A DNA stretch of 64,000 nt from Amycolatopsis sp. FDAARGOS 1241. Its GTDB lineage: Bacteria; Actinomycetota; Actinomycetes; Mycobacteriales; Pseudonocardiaceae. Under the pieces are notes generated by a model. The model saw only the letters and a program-made list of their open reading frames with translations, searched no databases and was not told the DNA's origin. Location: the NCBI RefSeq assembly GCF_016889705.1, contig NZ_CP069526.1:1178001-1242000 (forward strand), in the 5' to 3' direction. Position 1 is the first letter of the stretch; every line of letters begins with the position of its first letter. The position numbers and the translations under genes are program-made. Positions 10,461-19,335 of this stretch are shown piece after piece.

Positions 10461-11735
10461 ATGAGCGAGCACTTCGACGTGCACGGAGGGGCGCGGCTGG
10501 TCGGCGAGGTCGACGTGGTCGGGGCCAAGAACAGCGTGCTGAAGCTGATGGCCGCAGCCCTGCTGGCCGAGGGCACCACCACCATCACGAACTGCCCGCA
10601 GATCCTCGACGTGCCCCTGATGGCCGACGTCCTGCGCAGCGTCGGCTGCGAGGTCGAGATCGACGGCGACACCGCGCGGATCACCACGCCGGCGTCGCTG
10701 TCGCACCGCGCGGACTCGGCGGCGATGGGCAAGCTGCGCGCGTCGGTGTGCGTGCTGGGCCCGCTCGTGGGCCGGCTGAAGAAGGCCGTGGTCGCGCTGC
10801 CGGGTGGCGACGCGATCGGCTCGCGACCGCTGGACATGCACCAGAACGGCCTGCGCAAGCTCGGCGCGACGAGCACGATCGAGCACGGTTGCGTCGTCGC
10901 CAACGCCGAGGCGTTGGTCGGCGCCCAGATCTGGCTCGACTTCCCGAGTGTCGGCGCGACCGAGAACATCCTGATGGCCGCCGTGCTGGCCGAGGGCACC
11001 ACGGTGATCGACAACGCCGCGCGCGAGCCCGAGATCGCCGACATCTGCACGATGCTCACGGAGATGGGCGCGAAGATCGAAGGCGCCGGCACGTCGACGC
11101 TGACGGTGCACGGTGTGGACCAGCTGCGCCCGACCGAGCACCGCGTGATCGGTGACCGGATCGTTGGTGCCACCTGGGCGTTCGCCGCCGCGATGACGCG
11201 CGGCGACCTGACTGTGCGCGGCGTGAACCCGCACCACCTCGACCTGGTGCTCGACAAGCTGCGGCTCGCGGGCGCGGACGTGACGACGTTCGACGAGAAA
11301 GGCTTCCGCGTCGTGCAGCCGGACCGCCCGAAGGCCGTCGACTGGGTCACCCTGCCCTACCCCGGGTTCGCCACGGACCTGCAGCCGTTCGCCGTCGCGC
11401 TGTCCGCGGTGTCGGAAGGCACGTCGATGATCACGGAGAACGTGTACGAAGCGCGGTTCCGCTTCATCGAGGAGATGATCCGCCTCTCCGGCGACGCCCG
11501 CACCGACGGCCACCACGCGGTCGTCCGCGGCGTCGACAAACTCTCCAGCGCCCCCGTCTGGGCCTCCGACATCCGCGCCGGCGCGGGTCTCGTGCTGGCG
11601 GGCCTGTGCGCCGAGGGCGTCACCGAGGTCTGGGACGTGTTCCACATCGACCGCGGCTACCCGCACTTCGTCGAGAACCTCAACCGCCTGGGCGCGCGGA
11701 TCGAGCGTGTGGCGGGGGAGCCCGAACGGGCCTAG
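10461..11735 (+). CDS. murA: UDP-N-acetylglucosamine 1-carboxyvinyltransferase
   Basis: First committed enzyme of peptidoglycan synthesis: transfers enolpyruvate from PEP to UDP-GlcNAc in the cytoplasm. 424 residues from the ATG at 10461 ([10 protein letters not shown]); a TTG at 10452 is less likely. [10 protein letters not shown] at residues 21-30 and the C-terminal [19 protein letters not shown] are typical. The active-site loop reads [11 protein letters not shown] with Asp117 where most bacteria have Cys, as in M. tuberculosis MurA, which predicts intrinsic fosfomycin insensitivity. Its TAG stop is part of a CTAG that borders an IS481-like remnant. Confidence 0.97.
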   Translation: MSEHFDVHGGARLVGEVDVVGAKNSVLKLMAAALLAEGTTTITNCPQILDVPLMADVLRSVGCEVEIDGDTARITTPASLSHRADSAAMGKLRASVCVLGPLVGRLKKAVVALPGGDAIGSRPLDMHQNGLRKLGATSTIEHGCVVANAEALVGAQIWLDFPSVGATENILMAAVLAEGTTVIDNAAREPEIADICTMLTEMGAKIEGAGTSTLTVHGVDQLRPTEHRVIGDRIVGATWAFAAAMTRGDLTVRGVNPHHLDLVLDKLRLAGADVTTFDEKGFRVVQPDRPKAVDWVTLPYPGFATDLQPFAVALSAVSEGTSMITENVYEARFRFIEEMIRLSGDARTDGHHAVVRGVDKLSSAPVWASDIRAGAGLVLAGLCAEGVTEVWDVFHIDRGYPHFVENLNRLGARIERVAGEPERA

Positions 11736-12364
11736 CGGTAGTGACCGGAGACGTTGGTCGTGCGGTGGCGACGACCTAATCGATCTTGATGGAGGAAGAC
11801 CTCCGGTGTGGTGTGGAGCTGTCTGACGGCGTCCGCCCGCTCACCGGAGGTCTTGCTCGGCGCAACCGAACCGGTCCGGCGTTACACCCACCCCTGATCA
11901 CACGTGGCAAGGGCGGGTGGCAGTTCGCCGGCCGCCACCAGGGCAGGCGCAACCGAGTCGCCACGTCCGGCAAGCCTCGCAACGCCTACCGCAGCCCGAA
12001 GAGCGGTACCGCGTTCGTGCACACCGTGGTTCGTGCACACCGTGCTCGAGGACCCGGCGCATCGCCTACGCCGACATCCACGACGACAAAGCTGCCGTGA
12101 CCGCGACCGGGGTGCTCCGCCGCGTGGTGGCCTTATTCGCCGCCCCCGGCGTCACCGTCGACGCGCTCTCCGACAACGGCTTGGTCTGCCGATCCCACGC
12201 CTGGCGCGACGCCTGCACAGAACTCGGGATGAACCCGAAACCCGCACGCCTTTACCGACCCCGGACCAACGGCACAATCGGGCGACGCCACCGAGCTATG
12301 GCCACCGGCCGGGCCTACGCCCGACCGGTTCCCCACACCCCGAGCTGCCCGGTCACTACACCTG
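11734..12364. mobile_element. Decayed IS481-type element abutting murA
   Basis: The left end GTAGTGACCGG (11738-11748) has a perfect inverse copy CCGGTCACTAC at 12349-12359. The left flank is CTAG, overlapping the murA stop, and IS481-family elements are known to favour CTAG targets. Inside is a 13-bp inverted repeat AAGACCTCCGGTG/CACCGGAGGTCTT (11796-11808 with 11844-11856), a feature shared in form with the element at 22 kb. At about 0.6 kb it is shorter than the roughly 1-kb intact elements, so internal sequence has been lost. Confidence 0.7.
11890..12340 (+). pseudogene. IS481-type transposase remnant
   Basis: C-terminal half of a DDE transposase. From about 12055 the frame reads RIAYADIHDDKAAVTATG, then LSDNGLVCRSHAWRDACTEL and RPRTNGTIGRRHRAMATGRA. 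These match the IS481 core around the second Asp (DNG) and the NGKIERFHR region. The catalytic Glu position reads Gly (NGTIGRRH), the HTH N-terminus and first Asp are missing, and the frame is lost after about 12335. Inactive. Confidence 0.75.
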
Positions 12365-12425
12365 GGCCTCCGCCGATGCGGCCGAGCACGAAGGAGTGCT
12401 CGGCCGCATCGGTTCCGTCCGCGGG

Positions 12426-13584
12426 TCAGAGGGTGTCGTCGAGCCGTAGATGCGGGCGAACGCCAGGCGCTGCGCGTCCAGGTGGCAGTGGGCGTCGGCG
12501 GCTTCCTCGGCGGTGAAGCTGAGCAGCGTCTTCGGCCCGGCGAGCCGGTCGTTGAGGCGGCGCGGCTCCGGTGGGTGTCGGCGTGGCCGTTGAAGAACAG
12601 CTCGTCGGTGGCCTCGCAGATCAGCGCGGGGCGCGAGATGAGCTCGGCGACGCCGCCGTCGAGCTGGTAGGTGAGGTACTTCGCGAGGAACTCGCGGTCC
12701 GTCGCCGCGCCCATGACGTAGCGGCCGTGGCCGGTGGCCCAGCGCAGCGTGGGGTTCGCGGCGCGGCCGGCGGCCAGGATGCCGTCGAGCTCCTCGTCGC
12801 GCGGCGCGTTGGCGCGACGTTCGATCTCCGCGCGATCTCCCGGCGGGAACGGGATGACGGCGGCCGCGGCGTCGAACACCCCGTCCACCGCCACGACGGC
12901 CGCGGCGCGCGGAGCGAGCATCCCGCCGAGGCTTACTCCCGGCAGTGCCACCTTCGCCGGGTCGACGCCGGGGTCGGTGAGCGCGTAGTCGAGCACCGGC
13001 CCACGACGTGCTCCCAGTCGGGACTGAAGGCGAGCCCGTCGCGGTGGATCGCGCTGGGCTGGCCGGGGCCCTCGAACGCGAGCACGTGATAACTCCTGCC
13101 CGGCCGCGGCGCCGGAGAAGTGCATCTCCTCGGCCGCGCCGTCGAAACCGCTGTGCCTCACCATGAGCGGCTTGGCGCCTTCGCCCGGCGCCCGGTAGAA
13201 GCAGCCGGGCAGCACGCGACCCGCGTGGGGATCTCGACCGGCTCGATGCCCTCGAACCCCGCGATCGCGCGGTGGAAGCACTCGACGCTGCGGTCGTAGC
13301 CATACGCGATGCGCGGGTCGGCCGGGTGCTCGTCCAGGAAGAACTCGGCCGAACGGTAGTGGGTAGGCGCCGGGCGCCGACGGGGTGGGCTTTCGCGGCT
13401 TCGGCGGCCACCCGCTCCGCGGTGGCGAGCCATTCGTCCTCGCAGCTGTCGCAGTCGCCGGCCTTGATGCGCGCGGCCGTGGCGACGACCTCGCCGAAGT
13501 CCGAACCGCCGTAGGTCGCGTGGCCGAACACGCGCAGGGTCTCGAACCAGAACTGGGGTCGTCTTCGAACAGGAGCTGCTTCAC
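12426..13584 (-). pseudogene. Alpha/beta hydrolase, multiply frameshifted
   Basis: Remnant of an alpha/beta hydrolase resembling the 2,6-dihydropseudooxynicotine hydrolase group. Protein order is intact but spread over all three minus frames: MKQLLFEDDP, then FGHATYGGSDFGEV, then RSAEFFLDEHPADPRIAYGY, then LPGCFYRAPGEGAKPL, then SYHVLAFEGPGQPSAIHRDG, then VSLGGMLAPRAAAV (the GxSxG nucleophile elbow), then CHLDAQRLAFARIYG, ending LDDTL at a TGA (12426-12428). At least six indels are needed to restore one frame. Divergent from the TetR gene at 13644, its likely former regulator. Confidence 0.8.
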
Positions 13585-13603
13585 GGGGGCTCCTCCGAGA
13601 GCG

Positions 13604-13622
13604 ACGGAACGGTACCGTCTCG
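13604..13622. promoter_or_regulatory. Palindromic candidate operator for the TetR regulator
   Basis: A perfect 10-bp palindrome ACGGTACCGT (13609-13618) sits in the 59-base gap between the hydrolase remnant and the divergent TetR gene, the usual place for an autoregulatory TetR operator. Binding is inferred from position only. Confidence 0.4.
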
Positions 13623-13643
13623 GCCAGCCGCTACGATGACGCC

Positions 13644-14255
13644 GTGCCGACCCGCCGCACCCCGACCGGGGCAGCCGTGCTGCAGCCGGAGGTCACGAAC
13701 GCCATCACCGAAGCCGTGCTCGACGAGCTCGCGGCCGTGGGCTACGGCCGGCTCGCGATGGAAGCGGTGGCCAAGCGCGCCGGTGTCGGCAAGAGCGCGC
13801 TGTACCGCCGCTGGCCCTCGAAGGACGCGATGATCTCGGCGGTCGTCGCGGAGTTCAGCGTGAGCCGCGCGACGGCTCCCGACACGGGTTCCCTGCGTGG
13901 CGACCTGATCGAACTGCAGCAGGCGGTGCACGACCGGCTCACGCATCCGCGCTTCTCCCGGATCCTGCCGGACCTGATCGCCGAGGGCGCCCGCAATCCG
14001 GGCCCGGCGGAGGAGATCCGAAGCGCGATCGGCGGCCCGCGCCGCGAGGTCGCCCGGCGCCTTTTCGACCGCGCCCTCGGCCGTGGCGAACTCCCCGCCG
14101 GCACGGACGTCGAACTCGCGCTGGACTTGCTGGCGGGACCGAGCTACTGGCGCCTGGTCGTGCGCCGCGAACCCCCGGGCCCGGAATTTGTCGAGCACGT
14201 CGTCGACCACGTGCTGCGGGCCCTCGGCGCCCGTGAAGTGCCCACCGGGCAGTAG
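13644..14255 (+). CDS. TetR/AcrR family transcriptional regulator
   Basis: 203-residue one-component repressor. The N-terminal helix-turn-helix is clear: AVLDELAAVGYGRLAMEAVA then KRAGVGKSALYRRWPSKDAM (about residues 22-61). The C-terminal ligand domain resembles the TetR_C_11-like group (GGPRREVARRLFDRALGRGE). GTG start at 13644. It diverges from the broken hydrolase, so its original target may be gone. The ligand is unknown. Confidence 0.9.
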   Translation: MPTRRTPTGAAVLQPEVTNAITEAVLDELAAVGYGRLAMEAVAKRAGVGKSALYRRWPSKDAMISAVVAEFSVSRATAPDTGSLRGDLIELQQAVHDRLTHPRFSRILPDLIAEGARNPGPAEEIRSAIGGPRREVARRLFDRALGRGELPAGTDVELALDLLAGPSYWRLVVRREPPGPEFVEHVVDHVLRALGAREVPTGQ

Positions 14256-14261
14256 CCGGCC

Positions 14262-14888
14262 CTACGCCTCCAGGGCGAGCCCGACACCGAAGCCGATCAG
14301 CACCGTGCCCGTCACCCCGTCCAGCGCTCGGCGCACGCGGCGGCGCTCCAGCCAGCCGCGGACGCGGTGGACGAGCAGGAGCAGCATGATCTGCCACACC
14401 GCGCCCACGGCGGCGACCGTGTACGCCAGCAGCAGCGCGTCACCGGTGGTCGTCACGCCGGGAGTGAGGAACTGCGGCAGCACGGACAGGTACAGCACCA
14501 GCACCTTCGGGTTGGTGACGTTGGAGAGGAACCCTTCGCGCCAGCGCCGGAACGCGCTCTGCCGGCCGCGCATCGCGTCGGCGATGGCCTGGTAGTCGCC
14601 GCGCCAGGCGCCGCGCAGGGCCTGGAAGCCGAGGTAGCAGAGGTAGGCGACGCCGAGCCACTTGACGGTCTCGAAGATCGGGCGCGAGTTCGTGATCACC
14701 GCACCCAGGCCGAGCGCGGCGGCGCTGCCCTGCAGGAAGTTGGCGACGGCGATGCCCGCGCACGCCCACGCGCCACCCCGGGCGCCGCCGGACAGCGCGT
14801 TCTTCAGCACGACCATGCTGTCCGGGCCGGGCGCCACGGCGAGCACCACCATCATGGCGAGGAACCCGCCGTACACACCCCACGTCAT
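14262..14888 (-). CDS. LysE/RhtB family amino-acid exporter
   Basis: 208-residue membrane protein with about six helices, of the LysE/RhtB exporter family. Family marks are APGPDSMVVLKNALSGGARGG near the N-terminus and FRRWREGFLSNVTNPKVLVL in the middle. ATG at 14888. It lies 20 bases downstream of a very similar paralog on the same strand (14909-15536), a tandem duplication. The substrate is not predictable from sequence. Confidence 0.9.
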   Translation of the reverse strand: MTWGVYGGFLAMMVVLAVAPGPDSMVVLKNALSGGARGGAWACAGIAVANFLQGSAAALGLGAVITNSRPIFETVKWLGVAYLCYLGFQALRGAWRGDYQAIADAMRGRQSAFRRWREGFLSNVTNPKVLVLYLSVLPQFLTPGVTTTGDALLLAYTVAAVGAVWQIMLLLLVHRVRGWLERRRVRRALDGVTGTVLIGFGVGLALEA

Positions 14889-14908
14889 GCGGCGAACCGT
14901 AACCCCGG

Positions 14909-15536
14909 TCAGGACTCCAGGGCCAGGGCGGCACCGAAGCCGACGAGTGCGGTGCCGGTCACTCCGTCGAGGGCGCGCCGCACCTTGCGCTGCTGCAGCC
15001 ACGCGCGCACGCGGTGCACGAAGAACAGCAGCACCCAGCAGCCAGACCGTGCCCAGCACCGCCACGGTGTACGCGAGCACGAGCGCGTCCCACGTCGTGG
15101 TGCGCACGGGGTCGAGGAACTGCGGCAGCACCGACAGGTACAGCACGAGGACTTTCGGGTTGGTGACGTTGGAGAGGAATCCCTCGCGCCACCGCCGGAA
15201 GCCGCTCGCGCGCTTGCGCTGCGTTTCCGCGACGGCCGCGTAGTTGCCGCGCCACGCACCGCGCAGGGCCTGCAAGCCGAGGAACACGAGGTAAGCCGCG
15301 CCGAGCCACTTGAGCGCGAGGAACACCGGCTGCGACCGCGCGATGACCACGCCCAGCCCGAGCGCCGCGGCCGTGCCCTGCAGGGCGTTGCCGGCGAAGA
15401 TGCCGGCCGTCGCGAGCAGGCCGCCGCGGGCGCCGCCGGACAGCGCGTTCTTCAGCATCACCATCGTGTCGGGTCCGGGAGCCAGGACGATGAGCACCAC
15501 GATGACGAGATAGCTGCCGTACCCACTCCAAGTCAC
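14909..15536 (-). pseudogene. LysE/RhtB family exporter with one frameshift
   Basis: Upstream copy of the tandem LysE pair. The frame from GTG 15536 runs SGYGSYLVIVVLIVLAPGP ... WREGFLSNVTNPKVLVLYL to about VWLLG, then the true sequence continues in another minus frame as LLFFVHRVRAWLQQRKVRRA to the stop at 14909. The locus is 628 bases where the intact paralog is 627, so a single inserted base near 15035-15050 explains the break. Recent inactivation or a sequencing indel. Confidence 0.8.
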
Positions 15537-15676
15537 GGTCTTCCACGCTAACCGCCGCCGCGGCACGAGTCTCGCGGATTTCGGTCACAGCCGTTGGCGG
15601 ATGTGGCAACCCCGGCGAACCAGCCGCCGCGCTCACACTCCAAGGGGCAAGGGACCCGATCGAAGCCGGAGAGCAG

Positions 15677-16117
15677 GTGCGGAAGGACCAGCAGTGCCGG
15701 CCGCGGCCCGCGTGGTACCCGGTGCTGCCCGAGCTCGTCGCCGTCGCGGACGCGCCGCGGGTCGCCGAACTTGTCGCGCGGAACGCCGCACGGCTGGCGT
15801 TCGTTGGCGGAGTCGTGCAGGTCATCTTGTCCTTCGCGCTGCCCCTGGCGACCCTCCTGCTGGTGCTCGTGGGGGCGTGGGAGGTGCGGCCGAAGAAGAA
15901 GCCGTCGCGGCTCAAGCGGCGGCTGTCCTCCACGTACCTCGACGAGGTCACCTCGTTCCTCTACGGCACCAAACGCACCGAACTCGAGCACCGCGACTCC
16001 GTCGAGATGACCCTCGAAGAGGACGCCCAGGGCGCGCCGCCGCTGGGGGACATCGACCTCGATCGCGGCGTCGTGACCCTGCGCCCCGGGAATCAGGACA
16101 AGCGTTCCGAGAGCTGA
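15677..16117 (+). CDS. DUF6191-like small membrane protein
   Basis: One strong membrane helix (VILSFALPLATLLLVLVGAW) is followed by a basic stretch (RPKKKPSRLKRRL) and a conserved acidic tail STYLDEVTSFLYGTKRTELEHR, which resembles the DUF6191 family. Function unknown. The GTG at 15677 has GGAGAG just upstream; a shorter form from GTG 15815 would place the helix at the N-terminus and is the main alternative. It is flanked by accessory genes with no obvious operon. Confidence 0.6.
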   Translation: MRKDQQCRPRPAWYPVLPELVAVADAPRVAELVARNAARLAFVGGVVQVILSFALPLATLLLVLVGAWEVRPKKKPSRLKRRLSSTYLDEVTSFLYGTKRTELEHRDSVEMTLEEDAQGAPPLGDIDLDRGVVTLRPGNQDKRSES

Positions 16118-16292
16118 CTGCCAGGTCTCGACCTTTCGAAAGCTGCCACGGATCGAATGCCTTCGAACACGCATTGTTCCCGGCGGTCAATTTACGGTAA
16201 CGGCTGGCCGTCATCTCTGCGTTCGTCGTGCTTCTCTGTGTGCGGACACCTACGTTCGACGCACGGAATGGTGATCGAAACGAGGTGCTGAG

Positions 16293-17189
16293 ATGAAGCA
16301 CGACGAGTGGTCGAGACGTCAGTTGTTCCGGCGATCAGTGCTGGTGGGGGCGGCTGTCCTGGGTGGGCCCGTCATCCTTTCCGCGTGCACTTCGACGTCG
16401 TCCGGAGACGCGTTGCAAGCGGCTCAGTCCGCCAAGAAGATCAAAATCGGAATCGCGAACGAATCCCCGTACGGCTACACGGACCAAAGTGGAAAAGTCA
16501 CCGGAGAAGCGCCGGAAGTGGCGCGCGCGGTGTTCAAGAACCTGGGAATCGACACGGTCGAGGCGAGCGCCGTGTCGTTCGACCAGCTGATCCCGGCGCT
16601 CAACGCGAAGCAGTACGACGTGGTGGCGGCGGGCATGAACATCACGCCGCAGCGCTGCGGCCAGGCCGCGTTCTCGATCCCGGACTACTCGGCGCTGACG
16701 GCCTTGCTGGTCCCGCGGGGCAACCCGCAGCAGGTGCTGAAGTTCGAGGACATCGCGGCGAAGAAGGTCAAGGTCGCCGTGCTGTCCGCGGCCGTCGAGA
16801 AGGGCTACGCGACCAGCGCGGGTGTCCCGGAGAGCCAGATCGAGACCCTGGACTCGCAGGACAACATGCTGCGCGCCGTCACCGACGGACGCGTCTACTG
16901 CGCGGCGCTCACCGACATCTCGCTCAAGGACGTGCTGAAGAAGAACCCCGGGGCGGCCGCCGAGGTGACCCCCGGGTTCGAGCCGGTCGAGAACGGCAAG
17001 CCGGTGATCTCGGCGGGCGGGTTCGTCTTCCGCACCGCCGACACGTCACTGGTCAACGCCTTCAACACGGAGCTGAAGAAGCTGCACGACAGCGGCCAGT
17101 GGGTCACGATCGTCACGCCGTTCGGCTTCACGCAGGCGAACCTGCCGAAGCCGGAAGTGACGACCGAGAAGCTCTGCGCCGCCGCGTGA
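16293..17189 (+). CDS. ehuB: Ectoine/hydroxyectoine ABC transporter substrate-binding lipoprotein
   Basis: Periplasmic-type solute receptor of 298 residues. It begins with a twin-arginine-like signal (SRRQLFRRS) and a lipobox LSAC, so it is probably exported folded and lipid-anchored. The mature part is a family 3 solute-binding fold (KIGIANESPYGYTDQSG; EAPEVARAVFKNLGI; YDVVAAGMNITPQRC) of the EhuB type. It leads the ehuB-C-D-A operon for uptake of ectoine-class compatible solutes. The upstream 175 bases hold an imperfect palindrome near TTACGGTAAC that may be regulatory. Confidence 0.9.
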   Translation: MKHDEWSRRQLFRRSVLVGAAVLGGPVILSACTSTSSGDALQAAQSAKKIKIGIANESPYGYTDQSGKVTGEAPEVARAVFKNLGIDTVEASAVSFDQLIPALNAKQYDVVAAGMNITPQRCGQAAFSIPDYSALTALLVPRGNPQQVLKFEDIAAKKVKVAVLSAAVEKGYATSAGVPESQIETLDSQDNMLRAVTDGRVYCAALTDISLKDVLKKNPGAAAEVTPGFEPVENGKPVISAGGFVFRTADTSLVNAFNTELKKLHDSGQWVTIVTPFGFTQANLPKPEVTTEKLCAAA

Positions 17190-17202
17190 CGGGACGGCGG
17201 TC

Positions 17203-17913
17203 ATGTCGAACGCGCCGCACATCATTTCGTCGATCCTCGAAGGTCTCAGCATCACGGTCGAGGCGGCCGTCGGCGGGATCATCCTCACCATCGTCCTCTC
17301 GCTGATCGCCGGGCTCGCGCTGCTGTCGCCGCGGCGGGTCGTCCGGGGGATCGCGCGGGTGTACGTGGAGGTCTTCCGCGGGACGTCGGAGGCCGTCCAG
17401 CTGTTCTGGCTGTACTTCGTGCTGCCGGTGCTGGTCGGGTTCCAGCTGGTGCCGTTGTTCGCCGGCATCCTGGTGCTGGGCCTGAACCACGGCGCGTACG
17501 GGGCCGAAGTCGTGCGCGGCGCCGTACGGTCGGTGCCGAAGGCGCAGTTCGAAGGGGCGGTCGCGCTCAACCTGTCGCCGGCCCAGCGGATGGTGCGGGT
17601 GCTCCTGCCGCAGGCGTTCGCCGAGATGCTGCCGCCCTTCAACAACCTGTTCATCCAGCTGCTGAAGAGCACCGCGTTGCTGTCGTTCATCTCGGCGGGC
17701 GAGATCACCGAACGCGGTGAGCTGCTGCGGCCGGTGTTCGGTGCCGACATCGGCTGGATCTACGGCACGGAGCTGGTGCTCTACCTGCTGCTCGCCATCC
17801 TGATCACGACGGGCATGCGAGCGCTGGAGCGGTGGGCGGCGCGGCGGCTGGGCCGGGCGCCCGTGGCGCGCACGGAGCTCGACCTGACGGTGGGCGGCGG
17901 AGGTGCCGGGTGA
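17203..17913 (+). CDS. ehuC: Ectoine/hydroxyectoine ABC transporter permease EhuC
   Basis: 236-residue inner-membrane permease of the His/Glu/Gln family. The EAA coupling loop is visible as GAVRSVPKAQFEGAVALNLS followed by QRMVRVLLPQAF. ATG at 17203, 13 bases after ehuB, and its stop overlaps the ehuD start. It forms the heterodimeric channel with EhuD. Confidence 0.92.
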   Translation: MSNAPHIISSILEGLSITVEAAVGGIILTIVLSLIAGLALLSPRRVVRGIARVYVEVFRGTSEAVQLFWLYFVLPVLVGFQLVPLFAGILVLGLNHGAYGAEVVRGAVRSVPKAQFEGAVALNLSPAQRMVRVLLPQAFAEMLPPFNNLFIQLLKSTALLSFISAGEITERGELLRPVFGADIGWIYGTELVLYLLLAILITTGMRALERWAARRLGRAPVARTELDLTVGGGGAG

Positions 17914-18566
17914 ACTGGAGCTGGCAGGCCGCTGCCGACGCGATCCCGTTGCTGCTGAAGGGATTGCTGGTCACGGTCGAGCTCACGCTGCTGGGCTCGG
18001 CCCTCGCCTACGCGCTCGGCCTGGTGCTCGCGCTGCTGCGCCGGGCCCGGATACCGGTGCTCTCGCGTCTGGTGTGGCTGTTCATCGAGTTCATCCGCAG
18101 CACGCCGCTGCTGATCCAGGTCTTCGTGCTGTACTGGCTGGTGCCGCCGCTCACCGGCTTCAAGATGTCGGCCTTCGTCACCGGTGTAGTGGCGCTGGGC
18201 GTGCACTACGCCACCTACACCGCGGAGGTGTACCGGGCGGGGATCGAAGCTGTCCCGAAAGGACAGTGGGAGGCGGCGACGGCGCTGAACCTGCCGCGCT
18301 CGCGCGTGTGGACGGCGGTCGTGCTGCCCCAGGCGATCCCGCGGGTGCTGCCGGCGCTGGGCAACTACACGATCTCGATGTTCAAGGAAACGCCGCTGCT
18401 GCTGGCCATCGGCGTGCTCGACGTGCTCAACCGCGCCAAGGAGGTCGGTGCGGAGACGTTCCGCGTAGTCGAGCCCTACACCCTGGCCGGGGTGCTGTTC
18501 CTGCTGGTGAGCCTGCCCGCTTCAGTGCTGGTCCGACGATGGGAGCGCCGTGCCGAACGAGCCTGA
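17910..18566 (+). CDS. ehuD: Ectoine/hydroxyectoine ABC transporter permease EhuD
   Basis: 218-residue permease, paralogous to EhuC. Start GTG at 17910 overlaps the ehuC stop (GTGA); earlier in-frame starts would run inside ehuC. Key features are LLLKGLLVTVELTLLGSALA, the FIRSTPLLIQVFVLYW helix and the coupling loop GIEAVPKGQWEAATALNLP. Partner of EhuC. Confidence 0.92.
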   Translation: MNWSWQAAADAIPLLLKGLLVTVELTLLGSALAYALGLVLALLRRARIPVLSRLVWLFIEFIRSTPLLIQVFVLYWLVPPLTGFKMSAFVTGVVALGVHYATYTAEVYRAGIEAVPKGQWEAATALNLPRSRVWTAVVLPQAIPRVLPALGNYTISMFKETPLLLAIGVLDVLNRAKEVGAETFRVVEPYTLAGVLFLLVSLPASVLVRRWERRAERA

Positions 18567-19335
18567 CGCGATGATCCGGTTCTCGGGTGTGGTCAAGAAG
18601 TTCGGTGACCACGTCGTGCTCGACGAGCTTGATTTCGTCGTGGCACCAGGGGAGTTCGTCTCGCTGATCGGCCCCAGCGGCTCCGGCAAGACGACGATCC
18701 TGCGGTTGCTGATGACGCTGGAGCGGGTCAACGGCGGCACGATCGACGTCGGCGGCGAGTGCCTGACCCACGTGCGCCGCGGCGATCGCCTGGTGCCGGC
18801 GGACGAGAAGCACCTGCGCGCGATGCGGCGCCGGATCGGCATGGTGTTCCAGCAGTTCAACCTGTTCCCCAACATGAACGTGCTGCGCAACATCACCGAG
18901 GCACCCGTGCGCGCCCTCGGCGTGCCGCCGGCCGAGGCCGAGCAGCGGGCGCGTGAGCTGCTCGGCCTCGTCGGCCTGGAGGACAGGGCCGAGGCGCACC
19001 CGATGCGGCTGTCGGGCGGGCAGCAGCAGCGGGTCGCGATCGCCCGGGCGCTGGCGATGCGGCCGGACGTGCTGTTGCTCGACGAGGTGACCTCGGCCCT
19101 CGACCCAGAGCTCGTCGCCGACGTCCTGCGCGTGCTGCGGGACATCGCGACGACCACGGACATCACGATCCTGTGCGTGACCCACGAGATGCAGTTCGCG
19201 CAGGACGTCTCGGACCGGGTGATGATGTTCGACCACGGCCGGGTGCTGGAGGACGCGCCGCCCGAGAAGCTCTTCACCGCGCCTTCCCACCAGCGCACCA
19301 AGGAGTTCCTGCGAGCTGTGATCGAGCGCCGCTAA
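18550..19335 (+). CDS. ehuA: Ectoine/hydroxyectoine ABC transporter ATP-binding protein
   Basis: 261-residue ATPase energising the Ehu importer. Walker A GPSGSGKT, signature LSGGQQQRVAIARAL, Walker B VLLLDEVTSALDP and switch His in CVTHEM are all intact. GTG start at 18550 overlaps ehuD by 17 bases. The operon lacks ectoine catabolic or biosynthetic genes in this window, so uptake for osmoprotection is the simplest role. Confidence 0.93.
   Translation: MPNEPDAMIRFSGVVKKFGDHVVLDELDFVVAPGEFVSLIGPSGSGKTTILRLLMTLERVNGGTIDVGGECLTHVRRGDRLVPADEKHLRAMRRRIGMVFQQFNLFPNMNVLRNITEAPVRALGVPPAEAEQRARELLGLVGLEDRAEAHPMRLSGGQQQRVAIARALAMRPDVLLLDEVTSALDPELVADVLRVLRDIATTTDITILCVTHEMQFAQDVSDRVMMFDHGRVLEDAPPEKLFTAPSHQRTKEFLRAVIERR

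Noticed and set aside
15548..16174. Minus-strand frame opposite the DUF6191-like gene
   Set aside because: Composition typical of an antisense shadow; the plus-strand frame has a membrane helix and a conserved tail.
16118..16292. Riboswitch upstream of ehuB
   Set aside because: Only a short imperfect palindrome near TTACGGTAAC is visible, with no multi-stem structure; a protein-binding operator is more likely.
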